From JAGIBJ01 sp032119595 (GTDB taxonomy: Bacteria; Actinomycetota; Thermoleophilia; Solirubrobacterales; Solirubrobacteraceae): a stretch of DNA of 64,000 nt. Made by a program: the position numbers and the translations under genes. Below the pieces are notes generated by a model that did not search any database, had not been told where the DNA came from, and saw only the letters and a list, made by a program, of their open reading frames with translations. Positions 18,240 through 25,831 of the stretch are shown one piece after another. The stretch lies in the NCBI GenBank assembly GCA_032119595.1, contig JAUMBQ010000005.1, positions 280,049 through 344,048 on the forward strand, given 5' to 3'. How positions within the stretch are numbered: the stretch's first letter is position 1; each line of letters starts with the position of its first letter.

Positions 18240-19070
18240 ATGACCTTCGACGACACGACGGTGCGCTTGGCGCTGCTCGCCGTCGCCACCGGCGTGCTCG
18301 CCGGAGCGCTCGGGAGCTGGGTTGTGCTGCGCCGCCAGGCCTTTCTCGCGCACGCGTCGGGGGCCACTGCGTTCGCCGGGGCGTCGGTCGCCGTGACCGC
18401 TGCGTTGCCCGTGTTGCCGGTCGCCCTGGCGTCGTCGGCGATCGTCGCAGCGCTGACGGGGCGCTTGGCCGCCCGTCGCCCGGAAGCGGCCCAGGTCGCG
18501 ACCGGCCTGGCGCTGTCGTGCGGCCTGGCGATTGGCGTGATCGCCACCCGCAGCGGCGCGCCGCAGACCGGCACGTCGGTGCTGCTCGGGTCCACCCTGC
18601 TGGCCAGCGACGCCGACGTCTTCACCGCCCTCGCGGTCGCCACGATCGCCGTGGTCCTCGCATTGGCTCTTGGCCGCTGGTGGCTCGCAGGCGCGCTCCA
18701 GCCCCACGGCGGCGCAGGCGTGTTCGCCGGGGCCGGGCCGATCGCTCGCCGCGCCGACCTGGTGCTCCTGCTGATGGTGGGCGTTGCGGCGGCTGCGCTC
18801 CTCCCGGTCGCCGGCGCGCTCCTGGCCGGCACGCTGCTTGTCGTGCCCGCTGCCACCGCCCAGCGCATCGCGCCACATCCGAGGCGCCTGGTCCCGCTTG
18901 CCGGGGCGATCGCTTCGGCGGAGGTGTTCGGAGCGCTCCTGATCGCCGACGCCACCGACCTTCCTCCGGGAGCGAGCGCGGCGCTGCTGGCTGCGACCGT
19001 CGATGTCGCCGTCGCGATTGCCGTCGTGTCGATCGCGCGGGCCGCTCGACCGAAAGTGGCGACCGCATGA
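18240..19070 (+). CDS. Metal ABC transporter permease (ABC-3 family), first subunit
   Basis: 276 residues with about eight hydrophobic segments. The N-terminal AGALGSWVVLRRQAFLAHAS and the late LPVAGALLAGTLLVVPAATA segment are ZnuB/TroC/MntB landmarks. The family imports zinc, manganese or iron(II). Unusually, a second, different permease follows the ATPase in the same operon, which suggests a heterodimeric channel. The stop overlaps a 34-codon ORF by 4 nt. Confidence 0.87.
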   Translation: MTFDDTTVRLALLAVATGVLAGALGSWVVLRRQAFLAHASGATAFAGASVAVTAALPVLPVALASSAIVAALTGRLAARRPEAAQVATGLALSCGLAIGVIATRSGAPQTGTSVLLGSTLLASDADVFTALAVATIAVVLALALGRWWLAGALQPHGGAGVFAGAGPIARRADLVLLLMVGVAAAALLPVAGALLAGTLLVVPAATAQRIAPHPRRLVPLAGAIASAEVFGALLIADATDLPPGASAALLAATVDVAVAIAVVSIARAARPKVATA

Positions 19071-19171
19071 CCGGGTCGCCGAGCACCCGGACCTTCGCCC
19101 CTTGGGCTCCCGCCGTCGCCACGCAGCTGGCCACCGCAGCAATCCTTCACCGACCGGAGTCGACCGCATGA
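19067..19171 (+). CDS. Possible 34-residue small protein coupled to the metal transporter
   Basis: The ATG overlaps the first-permease stop (ATGA, 19067-19070), and its stop overlaps the ATPase start (ATGA, 19168-19171). Both junctions sit in the same GACCGCATGA context. The peptide is Ser/Thr/Ala-rich with a mildly hydrophobic centre (WAPAVATQLATAAIL). It could be a real microprotein, a device that keeps ribosomes moving to the ATPase gene, or the remnant of a lost gene. No homology is recognised. Confidence 0.4.
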   Translation: MTGSPSTRTFAPWAPAVATQLATAAILHRPESTA

Positions 19172-19926
19172 GCTCCACCGACGCCCTCACCACGCTCACT
19201 GGCGGGATCACCGCCGACAACGTGTCCGTCACCTACCCCGGCGAAGGCGCCCCATCACTCTGCGGGGCGACGTTCTCGATCGCTTCGGGCGAGGCCGTGG
19301 CACTGCTCGGCGCGAACGGCTCTGGCAAGTCGACGCTGCTCAAAGCGATCACCGGCGAGTTGCCGGTGACCCAGGGGCACCTGACCGTCGGCGGGCGGGT
19401 TGCAGCGGTCGGGCAACACGAGCAGCTGCGTCGCGACATCCCGATCACGGCAGCCGAACTTGCGACGATGGGCGCGTATCACCGCACCAAGCTGCTGCGG
19501 CGGGTGGCGAAGGCGGACCGCGCACTGGCGCTGGACGCGCTGGAGCGGGTCGGCCTGAGTGAGGTCGCGCAGCGGCCGGTCGCCGAGCTGAGCGGTGGGC
19601 AGCGCCAGCGGGCCCTGCTGGCCCGTGCGCTCGTGCACGGCGGCCAGGTTCTGGCGCTCGATGAGCCGTTGTCTGCCATCGACCCAGGCTCGGCGCAGCG
19701 CATCCACCGGATTCTCGTCGAGGAGACCGCCGCCGGTCGTACGTTGCTGGTGGCGACGCACGACCTGAGCGAACTCCACCGCTGGGACCGCGTGCTCGTG
19801 CTCTCGGGTGGCCGCCAGCTCGCGTTCGACGACCCCGCCGAACTCGACGATGGCCTCCTCGAGCAGGCCTACGGCGGTTCGGGACACGGGCATGGCCCGT
19901 GCGACCACCGCCACGACGACGAGTGA
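19168..19926 (+). CDS. Metal ABC transporter ATP-binding protein (ZnuC/MntB-like)
   Basis: 252 residues. Walker A is GANGSGKST, the signature is LSGGQRQR, Walker B is VLALDEP and the switch histidine is in ATHDLSE. The C-terminus ends in a His/Cys/Asp-rich tail (HGHGPCDHRHDDE) that could bind or sense zinc. ATG 19168 is chosen for its ATGA overlap with the small ORF. It powers the two flanking permeases. Confidence 0.92.
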   Translation: MSSTDALTTLTGGITADNVSVTYPGEGAPSLCGATFSIASGEAVALLGANGSGKSTLLKAITGELPVTQGHLTVGGRVAAVGQHEQLRRDIPITAAELATMGAYHRTKLLRRVAKADRALALDALERVGLSEVAQRPVAELSGGQRQRALLARALVHGGQVLALDEPLSAIDPGSAQRIHRILVEETAAGRTLLVATHDLSELHRWDRVLVLSGGRQLAFDDPAELDDGLLEQAYGGSGHGHGPCDHRHDDE

Positions 19927-20726
19927 TCACGCCGCTAGACCCGGCGCTGCGCACGGCGTGGCTGGAGCTCGCGGCGATCGCGCTGCTCGTGGCCCCCGTC
20001 GGCGTGTGGGCCCTGCACCGCCGCGCGCTGTTCGCGGCCGAGGTGCTGCCGCATGCCATGCTGCCGGCGGCTGGCGCGGCCGCACTCCTCGGCCTCGGCA
20101 TCACGTTCGGTGGATTGGTCGGCGCCCTCGTGGGCGCAGGCGCGATCGCGCTCCTTGGGCGGGGCGCCAGCGCTGACGAGCGCGACCTCGACAGTGCCGC
20201 GACGACCGTGCTTGGCGCCGCCACCGGCCTCGGCACAATCCTCACGATCGAGGCGTCGGGCACCCGCGGCCTGGAACGTCTGCTCTTCGGCGATCCACTC
20301 GCGGCGACGACCGCGTCGCTCGCGCCGACGCTGGTCGGCGCGGCCGTGATCGCGGTTGCCGCGCTCGTCGGCCATCGTGCCTTGTTGGCGACCACCCTCG
20401 GGCCCGATGCCGCTCGCGTCGCGGGCGTCTCTCCCGGCCGGGTCGAGTTCTTCGCGATGATCGCGCTCGCGATCTCGGTGGCGCTGGCCGCTGGCGCCGT
20501 CGGCGCGGTCTTGGCGTTTGCCCTGGTCGTCGGTCCGGCGGCCGTGGTGACCCGCGGCGGTCACCGGGTCGGCGCGCAGATCGTCGCGTCAGCCGGCGTC
20601 GGCTTGGTCGTCGTCACGGTGGGTTTGATCGTGTCGGCCAACGTCGACGTTCCCGCCGGTGCCGCCGTCGCCCTTGCCGCCGGCCTGCCGGGGCTCGCCG
20701 CGATGGCGTTCAAACACGAGCGCTGA
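19923..20726 (+). CDS. Metal ABC transporter permease (ABC-3 family), second subunit
   Basis: 267 residues from GTG 19923, overlapping the ATPase stop by 4 nt. The segments WALHRRALFAAEVLPHAMLP and AAGAVGAVLAFALVVGPAAV are ABC-3 permease hallmarks. It differs clearly from the first permease. The operon holds no ZnuA/MntC-type binding protein, so that subunit must be encoded elsewhere. The metal is probably zinc given the His-rich ATPase tail, but this is inference. Confidence 0.87.
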   Translation: MITPLDPALRTAWLELAAIALLVAPVGVWALHRRALFAAEVLPHAMLPAAGAAALLGLGITFGGLVGALVGAGAIALLGRGASADERDLDSAATTVLGAATGLGTILTIEASGTRGLERLLFGDPLAATTASLAPTLVGAAVIAVAALVGHRALLATTLGPDAARVAGVSPGRVEFFAMIALAISVALAAGAVGAVLAFALVVGPAAVVTRGGHRVGAQIVASAGVGLVVVTVGLIVSANVDVPAGAAVALAAGLPGLAAMAFKHER

Positions 20727-20740
20727 AGCGCGCCCGCGTC

Positions 20741-21517
20741 TCAGCTGGTGGCCGGGCCGCCGCCGTGTCCGCCCGCGGCTGGCGGATGGCGGCGCAGGGC
20801 TACGGCCATGGCAACTCCGGCGGCCATCAGGACGAGCGCGCTGATCTGGGCGACCGTGAGGAAGCTCTCGACGCTCGGATTGCGGCGCCAGAATTCCACG
20901 ACGAACCGCTCAAGGCCTGACGACACCAAGTACGTGGCGACCAGCAGCTGGGGTGAGAGGCGGGTCCGGAGTTCCCAGAGCACGAGTGCGACGACGCCGA
21001 TCCAGAGGGTCTCGTAAATCGGAGTCGGATGAACGAGGTCGTCGGTAGGGACGACGCCCTCGGGGAACGCCATCGCCCAAGGCACGTCGGAAGGGATGCC
21101 GTAGTCGCCGTCGCCGGAGATCTGACACCCGATGCGGCCCAGGGCGTAGCCGAGTGCGAGCGCGGGGACACCTGCTCCTGCGAGGCTCCAGACCGGCAGC
21201 CTTCGCCATCGAGCGACGCCGTACACCGCGAGGGTGCCCCCGATCGCGCCGCCGTACCAGGTGAGCCCTGACCCGCCGATGAGGTGGCCCCACGGGTCAT
21301 CGATGATTTCGCCCGGGTCGCCGAGCGCCCACCAGAGGCGGGCACCGACGATCCCTCCGACCAGCGCCGCGCCCGTGACTTCGTAGGCGAGTTCTGGGTC
21401 CCAGCCGAGTTCGTCGAACCGGCGGTAGACGACGGCGCCGGCAGCGAGGAAGGCGAGCGCGACGCAGAGCCCGAAGGTCTGGATCGTGAGCGGGCCAAGG
21501 TCGATCGATGGAACCAC
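20741..21517 (-). CDS. lgt: Prolipoprotein diacylglyceryl transferase
   Basis: 258 residues, multi-spanning. Lgt motifs are GGSGLTWYGGAIGG, GRIGCQISGDGDYG (the GRIGN motif with Cys for Asn, a common actinobacterial variant) and HPTPIYE. It moves diacylglycerol from phosphatidylglycerol to the lipobox cysteine, and several lipoproteins in this window would be its substrates. It is convergent with the ABC operon (14 bp between stops). Confidence 0.95.
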   Translation of the reverse strand: MVPSIDLGPLTIQTFGLCVALAFLAAGAVVYRRFDELGWDPELAYEVTGAALVGGIVGARLWWALGDPGEIIDDPWGHLIGGSGLTWYGGAIGGTLAVYGVARWRRLPVWSLAGAGVPALALGYALGRIGCQISGDGDYGIPSDVPWAMAFPEGVVPTDDLVHPTPIYETLWIGVVALVLWELRTRLSPQLLVATYLVSSGLERFVVEFWRRNPSVESFLTVAQISALVLMAAGVAMAVALRRHPPAAGGHGGGPATS

Positions 21518-21589
21518 GCTCCGGAACCTACCTGTGCGGCTGCCCGGAAGGCCGTGGTGCCGTCCGGCTGGCGTTGCTGCTCAAGAGGG

Positions 21590-21610
21590 GCGACGCCTGC
21601 AGGGCGTCGC
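21590..21610 (-). terminator. Hairpin after the M23 peptidase gene
   Basis: GCGACGCC (21590-21597) pairs with GGCGTCGC (21603-21610) around TGCAG, 15 bp beyond the peptidase stop on the minus strand. There is no strong U-tract, so confidence is moderate. Confidence 0.5.
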
Positions 21611-21625
21611 GCCGAGCCGATCGGC

Positions 21626-22804
21626 CTACAGGTAGCTCATCGGGTTCTGCGGGGTGCCGCTGACGCGAACCTCGAAATGCAGGTGCGGGCCGGTGGAGTG
21701 GCCGGTGTTCCCGCACAGCCCGATGATCTGGCCCTTGGTCACGGTCTGCCCGACCTTCACGGCGATCGATGATTGGTGGCCGTAGCACGTGGAGAGCGTG
21801 CTGGAGTGCTGGATGCAGGTGTAGTTGCCGTAGCCGGACACGGCGCCGGCGATGGCGACGCGGCCACCGTCGGCGGCCCGGATCGGGGTGCCGATCGGCG
21901 CGGCGATGTCGATGCCGGCGTGGAGGCGACCCCAGCGGAATCCGAACGGCGAGGTGAAGGTGCCGTTCATTGGGTAGATGAAGCGGCCGGTGCCGTTCTT
22001 GATCGAGCCGGCCGGGAGGGCGCCGTTGAGGGCGCCGGAGATCTTGGCCTGCTGCGCTTGCATGGCGGAGAGGTCTTCTTCGAGTTCTTTGCGCTCGACT
22101 TTGACCTTGCTGAGGAGCTGGCGTTTGTCGTTGCGGGCGTCGCGGACGGTGGATTCGACGGTCGCGACGTTCGTCTTGACGCGGGCCACTTCGTCGCGGC
22201 GGGCTTGGATCGCGGCGGTGACCTTCTGTTGCTTGCTCTCGAGGGAGTCGAGCTTCTTCTCGGTCGCGGTCGCCTCTTTCTTGGCGTCGGCGACGAGCTT
22301 GATGACGAGCTGGTCTTTCTTGCGAAGTCGGCCGAGGTATTCCCCGCGCTCGATGAGCTGCGTGAAGCCGTCGGCTTCGACGACGACGGAGATCAGGTCG
22401 GTGCGGCCGTTTTTGTATTGGTCCACGAGGCGCGCTTCGAGGGCGCCGCGTGCTTCGCGGGAGCGGCGTTGGAGGCGGACAAGCCTGGCGCGTTCGTCGC
22501 GCAGTTCGGCTTGTGTCTCGTTGAGCGCGTTGCGTTTGGCGGTGAGGTCTTCTTCGAGCGTGCCTTGGCGCTGGGAGAGCGCCTTGAGGCGGGCGTCGAG
22601 TTTGGCGACGCGGTCGGAGTACGCGGCGATGTCGCGCGTGAGGACCTTCTCTTTGCCTTTGCGGAACTCGACTTTGCCTTGGGTCTTGTCGATCTTCTTG
22701 CCGAGTTCCGCCGCGGTGGGAGCGGACTGCCCGATGATCGGTGAGATGGCCCAGAGCGTGAGTGAGGAGCCCACCAGTCCGGCGGTAATCGTGCGGCGAC
22801 GCAT
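21626..22804 (-). CDS. Secreted M23-family murein hydrolase or hydrolase activator with coiled coil
   Basis: 392 residues. A signal peptide (RRRTITAGLVGSSLTLWAI) is followed by a long Lys/Glu/Arg-rich coiled coil (~35-245) and a LytM/M23 domain (~275-392). The zinc-site residues are kept: HAGID and H374-L-H376, so it should be an active endopeptidase rather than a degenerate EnvC-type activator. The architecture is like EnvC/FtsX-activated hydrolases (RipC-like). No ftsEX is nearby. It is transcribed in the same direction as the upstream NlpC/P60 gene, with repeats between them. Confidence 0.9.
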   Translation of the reverse strand: MRRRTITAGLVGSSLTLWAISPIIGQSAPTAAELGKKIDKTQGKVEFRKGKEKVLTRDIAAYSDRVAKLDARLKALSQRQGTLEEDLTAKRNALNETQAELRDERARLVRLQRRSREARGALEARLVDQYKNGRTDLISVVVEADGFTQLIERGEYLGRLRKKDQLVIKLVADAKKEATATEKKLDSLESKQQKVTAAIQARRDEVARVKTNVATVESTVRDARNDKRQLLSKVKVERKELEEDLSAMQAQQAKISGALNGALPAGSIKNGTGRFIYPMNGTFTSPFGFRWGRLHAGIDIAAPIGTPIRAADGGRVAIAGAVSGYGNYTCIQHSSTLSTCYGHQSSIAVKVGQTVTKGQIIGLCGNTGHSTGPHLHFEVRVSGTPQNPMSYL

Positions 22805-22979
22805 GCGGGAAGACAGTCTAGGTGTGAGCAGGGGTTTCGCGCGCAGGATGCCCTGCGACGCTCAGCGTGTGGTTCGACGGCGGACCCGCCGGACCTGCCG
22901 AGACCAACGCCGCGTTCCGCAAGGTCCGCTCGCGGCCGCTGCAACCGATGCGAGCGAGATCTGCTCAGGTCTTTCGAAC

Positions 22980-23213
22980 GATCCTGAGCGAGAGATCGCG
23001 CCGCAGATTTCGTTCGGACGCGAGTGGTTCAGGCCGCCAGGCCGGGCCGCTTGCGCCCGGACGAAAGATGCAAGCGAGATCCGCTCAGGACACTTCGAAC
23101 GATCCTGAGCGAGAGATCGCGCCGCAGATTTCGTTCGGACGCGAGTGGTTCAGGCCGCCAGGCCGGGCCGCTTGCGCCCGGACGAAAGATGCAAGCGAAA
23201 TCCGCTCAGGATC
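22980..23213 (-). repeat. Hairpin element family 2, two tandem copies 3' of the NlpC/P60 gene
   Basis: Copies span 22980-23090 and 23101-23213 (121-bp period); a remnant of a third 3' end is at about 22949-22970. Each copy has inverted ends (GATCCTGAGCG / CGCTCAGGA) and an inner stem TTTCGTTCGGACGC with GCGCCCGGACGAAA (12 of 14). The apex GGCC-GCCA-GGCC lies at 23032-23043 and 23153-23164. Copy 2 ends 2 bp from the NlpC/P60 stop. A diverged copy lies at 34231-34334. Confidence 0.85.
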
Positions 23214-23214
23214 G

Positions 23215-23790
23215 TTAGAAGCCGAGGGGGTGGCGAACCTTGAAGCCCTTGGCGGGGCGCGGGAGGGCGCGCCAGCGGGGGCCTTTGAGGCCTTTGGGGT
23301 CGTTCGCGGCGGAGGTGTCGAGGCGGAGGCCGGCGATGACGACGTAGGCGTGGCCGGGGTTGGTGTAGATCGTGATCCAGGTGCCGGCGCCGGCTTCGCC
23401 CCAGTTCATGAAGCTGCCGGAGTCGAGCGGTGACTTCAGCGTGCCAGCGCCTTTGAGGGCGAAGCTGACGGTGCCGGAGCAGTCGTAGCCGGTGTCGTTG
23501 AAGCGGGCGTGGCCACCGCCGTAGCGGTAGGGCTTGCCGATGAGCTTGTTCGCGGCCCAGATGGCTTTTTGCACTTCGAGCGGGGCGAGTGCGGGGGCGA
23601 GTGCGGTGCCGTCGGCTTGGAGGACGGCGACCGAGCCGGGCGTGGTCGGGTTCGTGATCGAGGCGGGCGCGGGGGCCGTGTCGAGCGAGATCCCTCCCTG
23701 GCGGGAAGCGGCGGATGCGGGACCGACGACGGTCACCGCGAGAGCGGCGGCGAGCGTGAGGGTACGCAGAACTGTGGCAGTGCGAATCAT
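23215..23790 (-). CDS. Secreted NlpC/P60-family peptidoglycan hydrolase
   Basis: 191 residues. Signal peptide ~1-28 (cleavage after GPASAA), a short linker, then the NlpC/P60 fold. The catalytic Cys is C104 in YDCSG and the His is H147 in NPGHAYV. It should cleave stem peptides outside the cell. ATG 23790 is fixed by the signal peptide and by GGAGG just upstream, inside the riboswitch 3' end. Control by the c-di-AMP riboswitch in its leader links wall turnover to DisA activity. Confidence 0.9.
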   Translation of the reverse strand: MIRTATVLRTLTLAAALAVTVVGPASAASRQGGISLDTAPAPASITNPTTPGSVAVLQADGTALAPALAPLEVQKAIWAANKLIGKPYRYGGGHARFNDTGYDCSGTVSFALKGAGTLKSPLDSGSFMNWGEAGAGTWITIYTNPGHAYVVIAGLRLDTSAANDPKGLKGPRWRALPRPAKGFKVRHPLGF

Positions 23791-23801
23791 GTGTGGGGGC
23801 G

Positions 23802-23925
23802 CCTCCGGAGTTAGCTGACGGCCTCGCGCAGTGCGCGTCTCCTTGCTCGGATGCATGGAGATTCGGCCCGATGGGGGGATTGGTTCCCCCGGTCGACCCC
23901 TATGGGGGTCAATTCGGCGTGAACG
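23802..23925 (-). promoter_or_regulatory. c-di-AMP riboswitch (ydaO/yuaA type) in the NlpC/P60 leader
   Basis: Read on the minus strand, the leader has the conserved blocks of the ydaO class in order: GGGGGAACCA, then GGGCCGAATC, then a variable hairpin (GGAGACGCGCACTGCGCG region), then the strongly conserved 3' block CCGTCAGCTAAC followed by CCGGAGGCG, ending 11-12 nt before the ATG. In actinobacteria this class usually precedes wall hydrolase genes and turns expression off when c-di-AMP is high. The 5' boundary is approximate. DisA is encoded at 52.4 kb. Confidence 0.88.
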
Positions 23926-24282
23926 GCACGGTACCACAAGCTTTGGGCGGAATCGTGCGCTTTCCCTGCAGTGGTGACCTCGCGTGGTGCGGGGCATTTC
24001 CTGCTGGGGGACCTGTTCTTGGGTCTCCTCCCTTGTCGGCGGGGTGTCGACAGCCATGAGACTTCTGTGCCCACGCTCACACGCCCTTGGCGCCGATGCA
24101 TCACACCCGCAATCGGAGTTCCCGGAATGCTGGGAATTGCGGCGTCTGGCCATAGACCGGTCTTCGGGGCGTGCCACCTCGACCCTGTTTCGCGCTCGTT
24201 TGCACTGGCAAGGCGCGCGTCCTTCGGGGCCGCGGTCGCTGGCGGCGGTGCACGCCCTGGCGCCTCGATATCGTGCGGCTCG
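23926..24282. other. Divergent intergenic region upstream of the riboswitch
   Basis: This 357-bp stretch lies between the NlpC/P60 riboswitch and the cell-wall-binding lipoprotein gene. It should contain both promoters. Small open frames occur, but none has a credible start context or homology. I see no other structure. Confidence 0.4.
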
Positions 24283-25542
24283 ATGCCCAGACCGCACCTG
24301 TCTCTGCTGCTCTGTGCGGCACTTCTTCCCGTTCTCTCGCTCGCGGCGTGTGGCGGCGACGATCCTCAGCCCACGTCGACGCCCGTGAGCGCGACGACGC
24401 CGACCACCGAGGGGTCCGCGACGAAGGATTCGACGGTGCTGCCGGTTCCGCGGTCGGGCACGAAGAACACGACCCGCATCGACGCCGCTGACGCCACCGC
24501 GGTTGCCGCGCAGACGGCGATCACGATGTATCCGTCGACGGCAAAGGACCTTCGCCCTGACGCGGTCACGTTCGCCGGTGCGGATGATTGGCGCGCGATG
24601 CTGCTGGCGTCGTCGTTTGCAGCGAAGCCGCTCGGGTTCCCGCTCTTGCTCGTTGATGGGGTCGAGATGTCGCCGGTCACCAAGTCGGTGCTGGGTCAGC
24701 TTCAGCCCGCGGGGTCGCGACTCATGAACATGGCCCAGGGCTTGCGGATTGGGGTCTCGAGCCGGCCGGACAGCCTGCGCACGCGCTTCGTCACGTCGAC
24801 CACGCCGGCCGGGCTCGCCCTACAGACCGATCGGCAGCTGACCAAGGCGCGCAAGCGTGCGTCCTCGCGCGTCTTGATCGTGAACAGCGAGGACGTCAAG
24901 AGCGCGGCACCGGCGGCGGCGTGGGCGGCGCGTTCGGGCGATCCGATCCTGTTCGTCGGACGCGGAAACGTGCCGGCGGACACCAAGACGGCGCTGTTGG
25001 AGCACGAGAACCCGAAGGTTTACGTGCTCGGCGATGAAGACGTGGTGAGCAGCTTCGTGGTGCGTTCGCTGCAGGAGATTCCTGGCGTGACCGTCTACCG
25101 GATCCAGCCGGAGCAGGCGAACTCGACGCCCGCCGATCTCTCGATCGCATTCGCTCGGTATTCCGACAACCTGATGGGCTTCAACTACCGCACGCCGGGC
25201 CACAGCTTCGTCTTCGCGCCGACGACCGATCCGACGATGGGCATCGCCGCGGCCGCGCTCTCGTCCGGCGGGAACTACCCGGCCATGCTCTACGTCGACC
25301 GGCCTGATCACGTCGAGCCGGCGATGCGCGCGTATCTCTTGGCGGTGCAGCCGGGCTATGACGCGACCCACCCGGCCACGCAGGGCTTCTACAATCGTGG
25401 CTGGATCGTCGGACCGTCGACCGCCATCGAGGCCTCGACGCAGGCGCGGATCGACCAGCTCCTGGAGATCGTGCCCACCGACGAACCCAATGCCCTCGGC
25501 GACGCCGCCGCCACGGACACCGCAACGGAAGCCACCCCATGA
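24283..25542 (+). CDS. Cell-wall-binding repeat (CWB2) lipoprotein
   Basis: 419 residues from ATG 24283, which gives a lipoprotein signal with lipobox LAAC (C23). A Thr/Ser-rich linker is followed by repeats of the CWB2 type: TRIDAADATAVA with VTFAGADDWRAMLLASSFAA, then RVLIVNSEDVKSAAPAAAWA and KVYVLGDEDVVSSF. CWB2 modules bind wall polymers in Gram-positives. A long homologous stretch of unknown role follows. The stop overlaps the next gene by 4 nt. Confidence 0.8.
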   Translation: MPRPHLSLLLCAALLPVLSLAACGGDDPQPTSTPVSATTPTTEGSATKDSTVLPVPRSGTKNTTRIDAADATAVAAQTAITMYPSTAKDLRPDAVTFAGADDWRAMLLASSFAAKPLGFPLLLVDGVEMSPVTKSVLGQLQPAGSRLMNMAQGLRIGVSSRPDSLRTRFVTSTTPAGLALQTDRQLTKARKRASSRVLIVNSEDVKSAAPAAAWAARSGDPILFVGRGNVPADTKTALLEHENPKVYVLGDEDVVSSFVVRSLQEIPGVTVYRIQPEQANSTPADLSIAFARYSDNLMGFNYRTPGHSFVFAPTTDPTMGIAAAALSSGGNYPAMLYVDRPDHVEPAMRAYLLAVQPGYDATHPATQGFYNRGWIVGPSTAIEASTQARIDQLLEIVPTDEPNALGDAAATDTATEATP

Positions 25543-25823
25543 GCGAAGCAGAGTCCAGCGCCCGCCTCGGTCGCCCCGCGACGATCGACGACATCCTCGA
25601 GCTCTCGGGGCCTGCGACGCCGCATTTCGCCCTGCAGCTCCGTGGCCGCATCGCGCGTCTGATCGACGGCCTTGAGCCCACCGACCCGGTGCGTCGTTTC
25701 GGCGAGCGCGAGCTGGAGCGGCTGCGCCAGCTCGCGGCCGCCGGTGAGCAACGTGGCGCGGGCCACGGCGCCATCCTGCCGGTGCTCGACTCCGTCGCTC
25801 CGGCGGCCGCCGAGCAGGACTGA
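25539..25823 (+). CDS. Hypothetical protein, 94 residues
   Basis: The ATG overlaps the CWB2 gene stop (ATGA), so translation is coupled. The protein is charged and mostly helical (LQLRGRIARLIDGL, FGERELERLRQL), without signal peptide or membrane segment. It ends 8 bp before the enolase-like gene. No family recognised; codon use matches its neighbours. Confidence 0.7.
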   Translation: MSEAESSARLGRPATIDDILELSGPATPHFALQLRGRIARLIDGLEPTDPVRRFGERELERLRQLAAAGEQRGAGHGAILPVLDSVAPAAAEQD

Positions 25824-25831
25824 GCTTCCTG

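Noticed and set aside
19003..19167. Longer N-terminus for the metal ABC ATPase
   Set aside because: It would read in another frame through the end of permease 1. The ATGA overlap at 19168 and homology both favour the shorter form.
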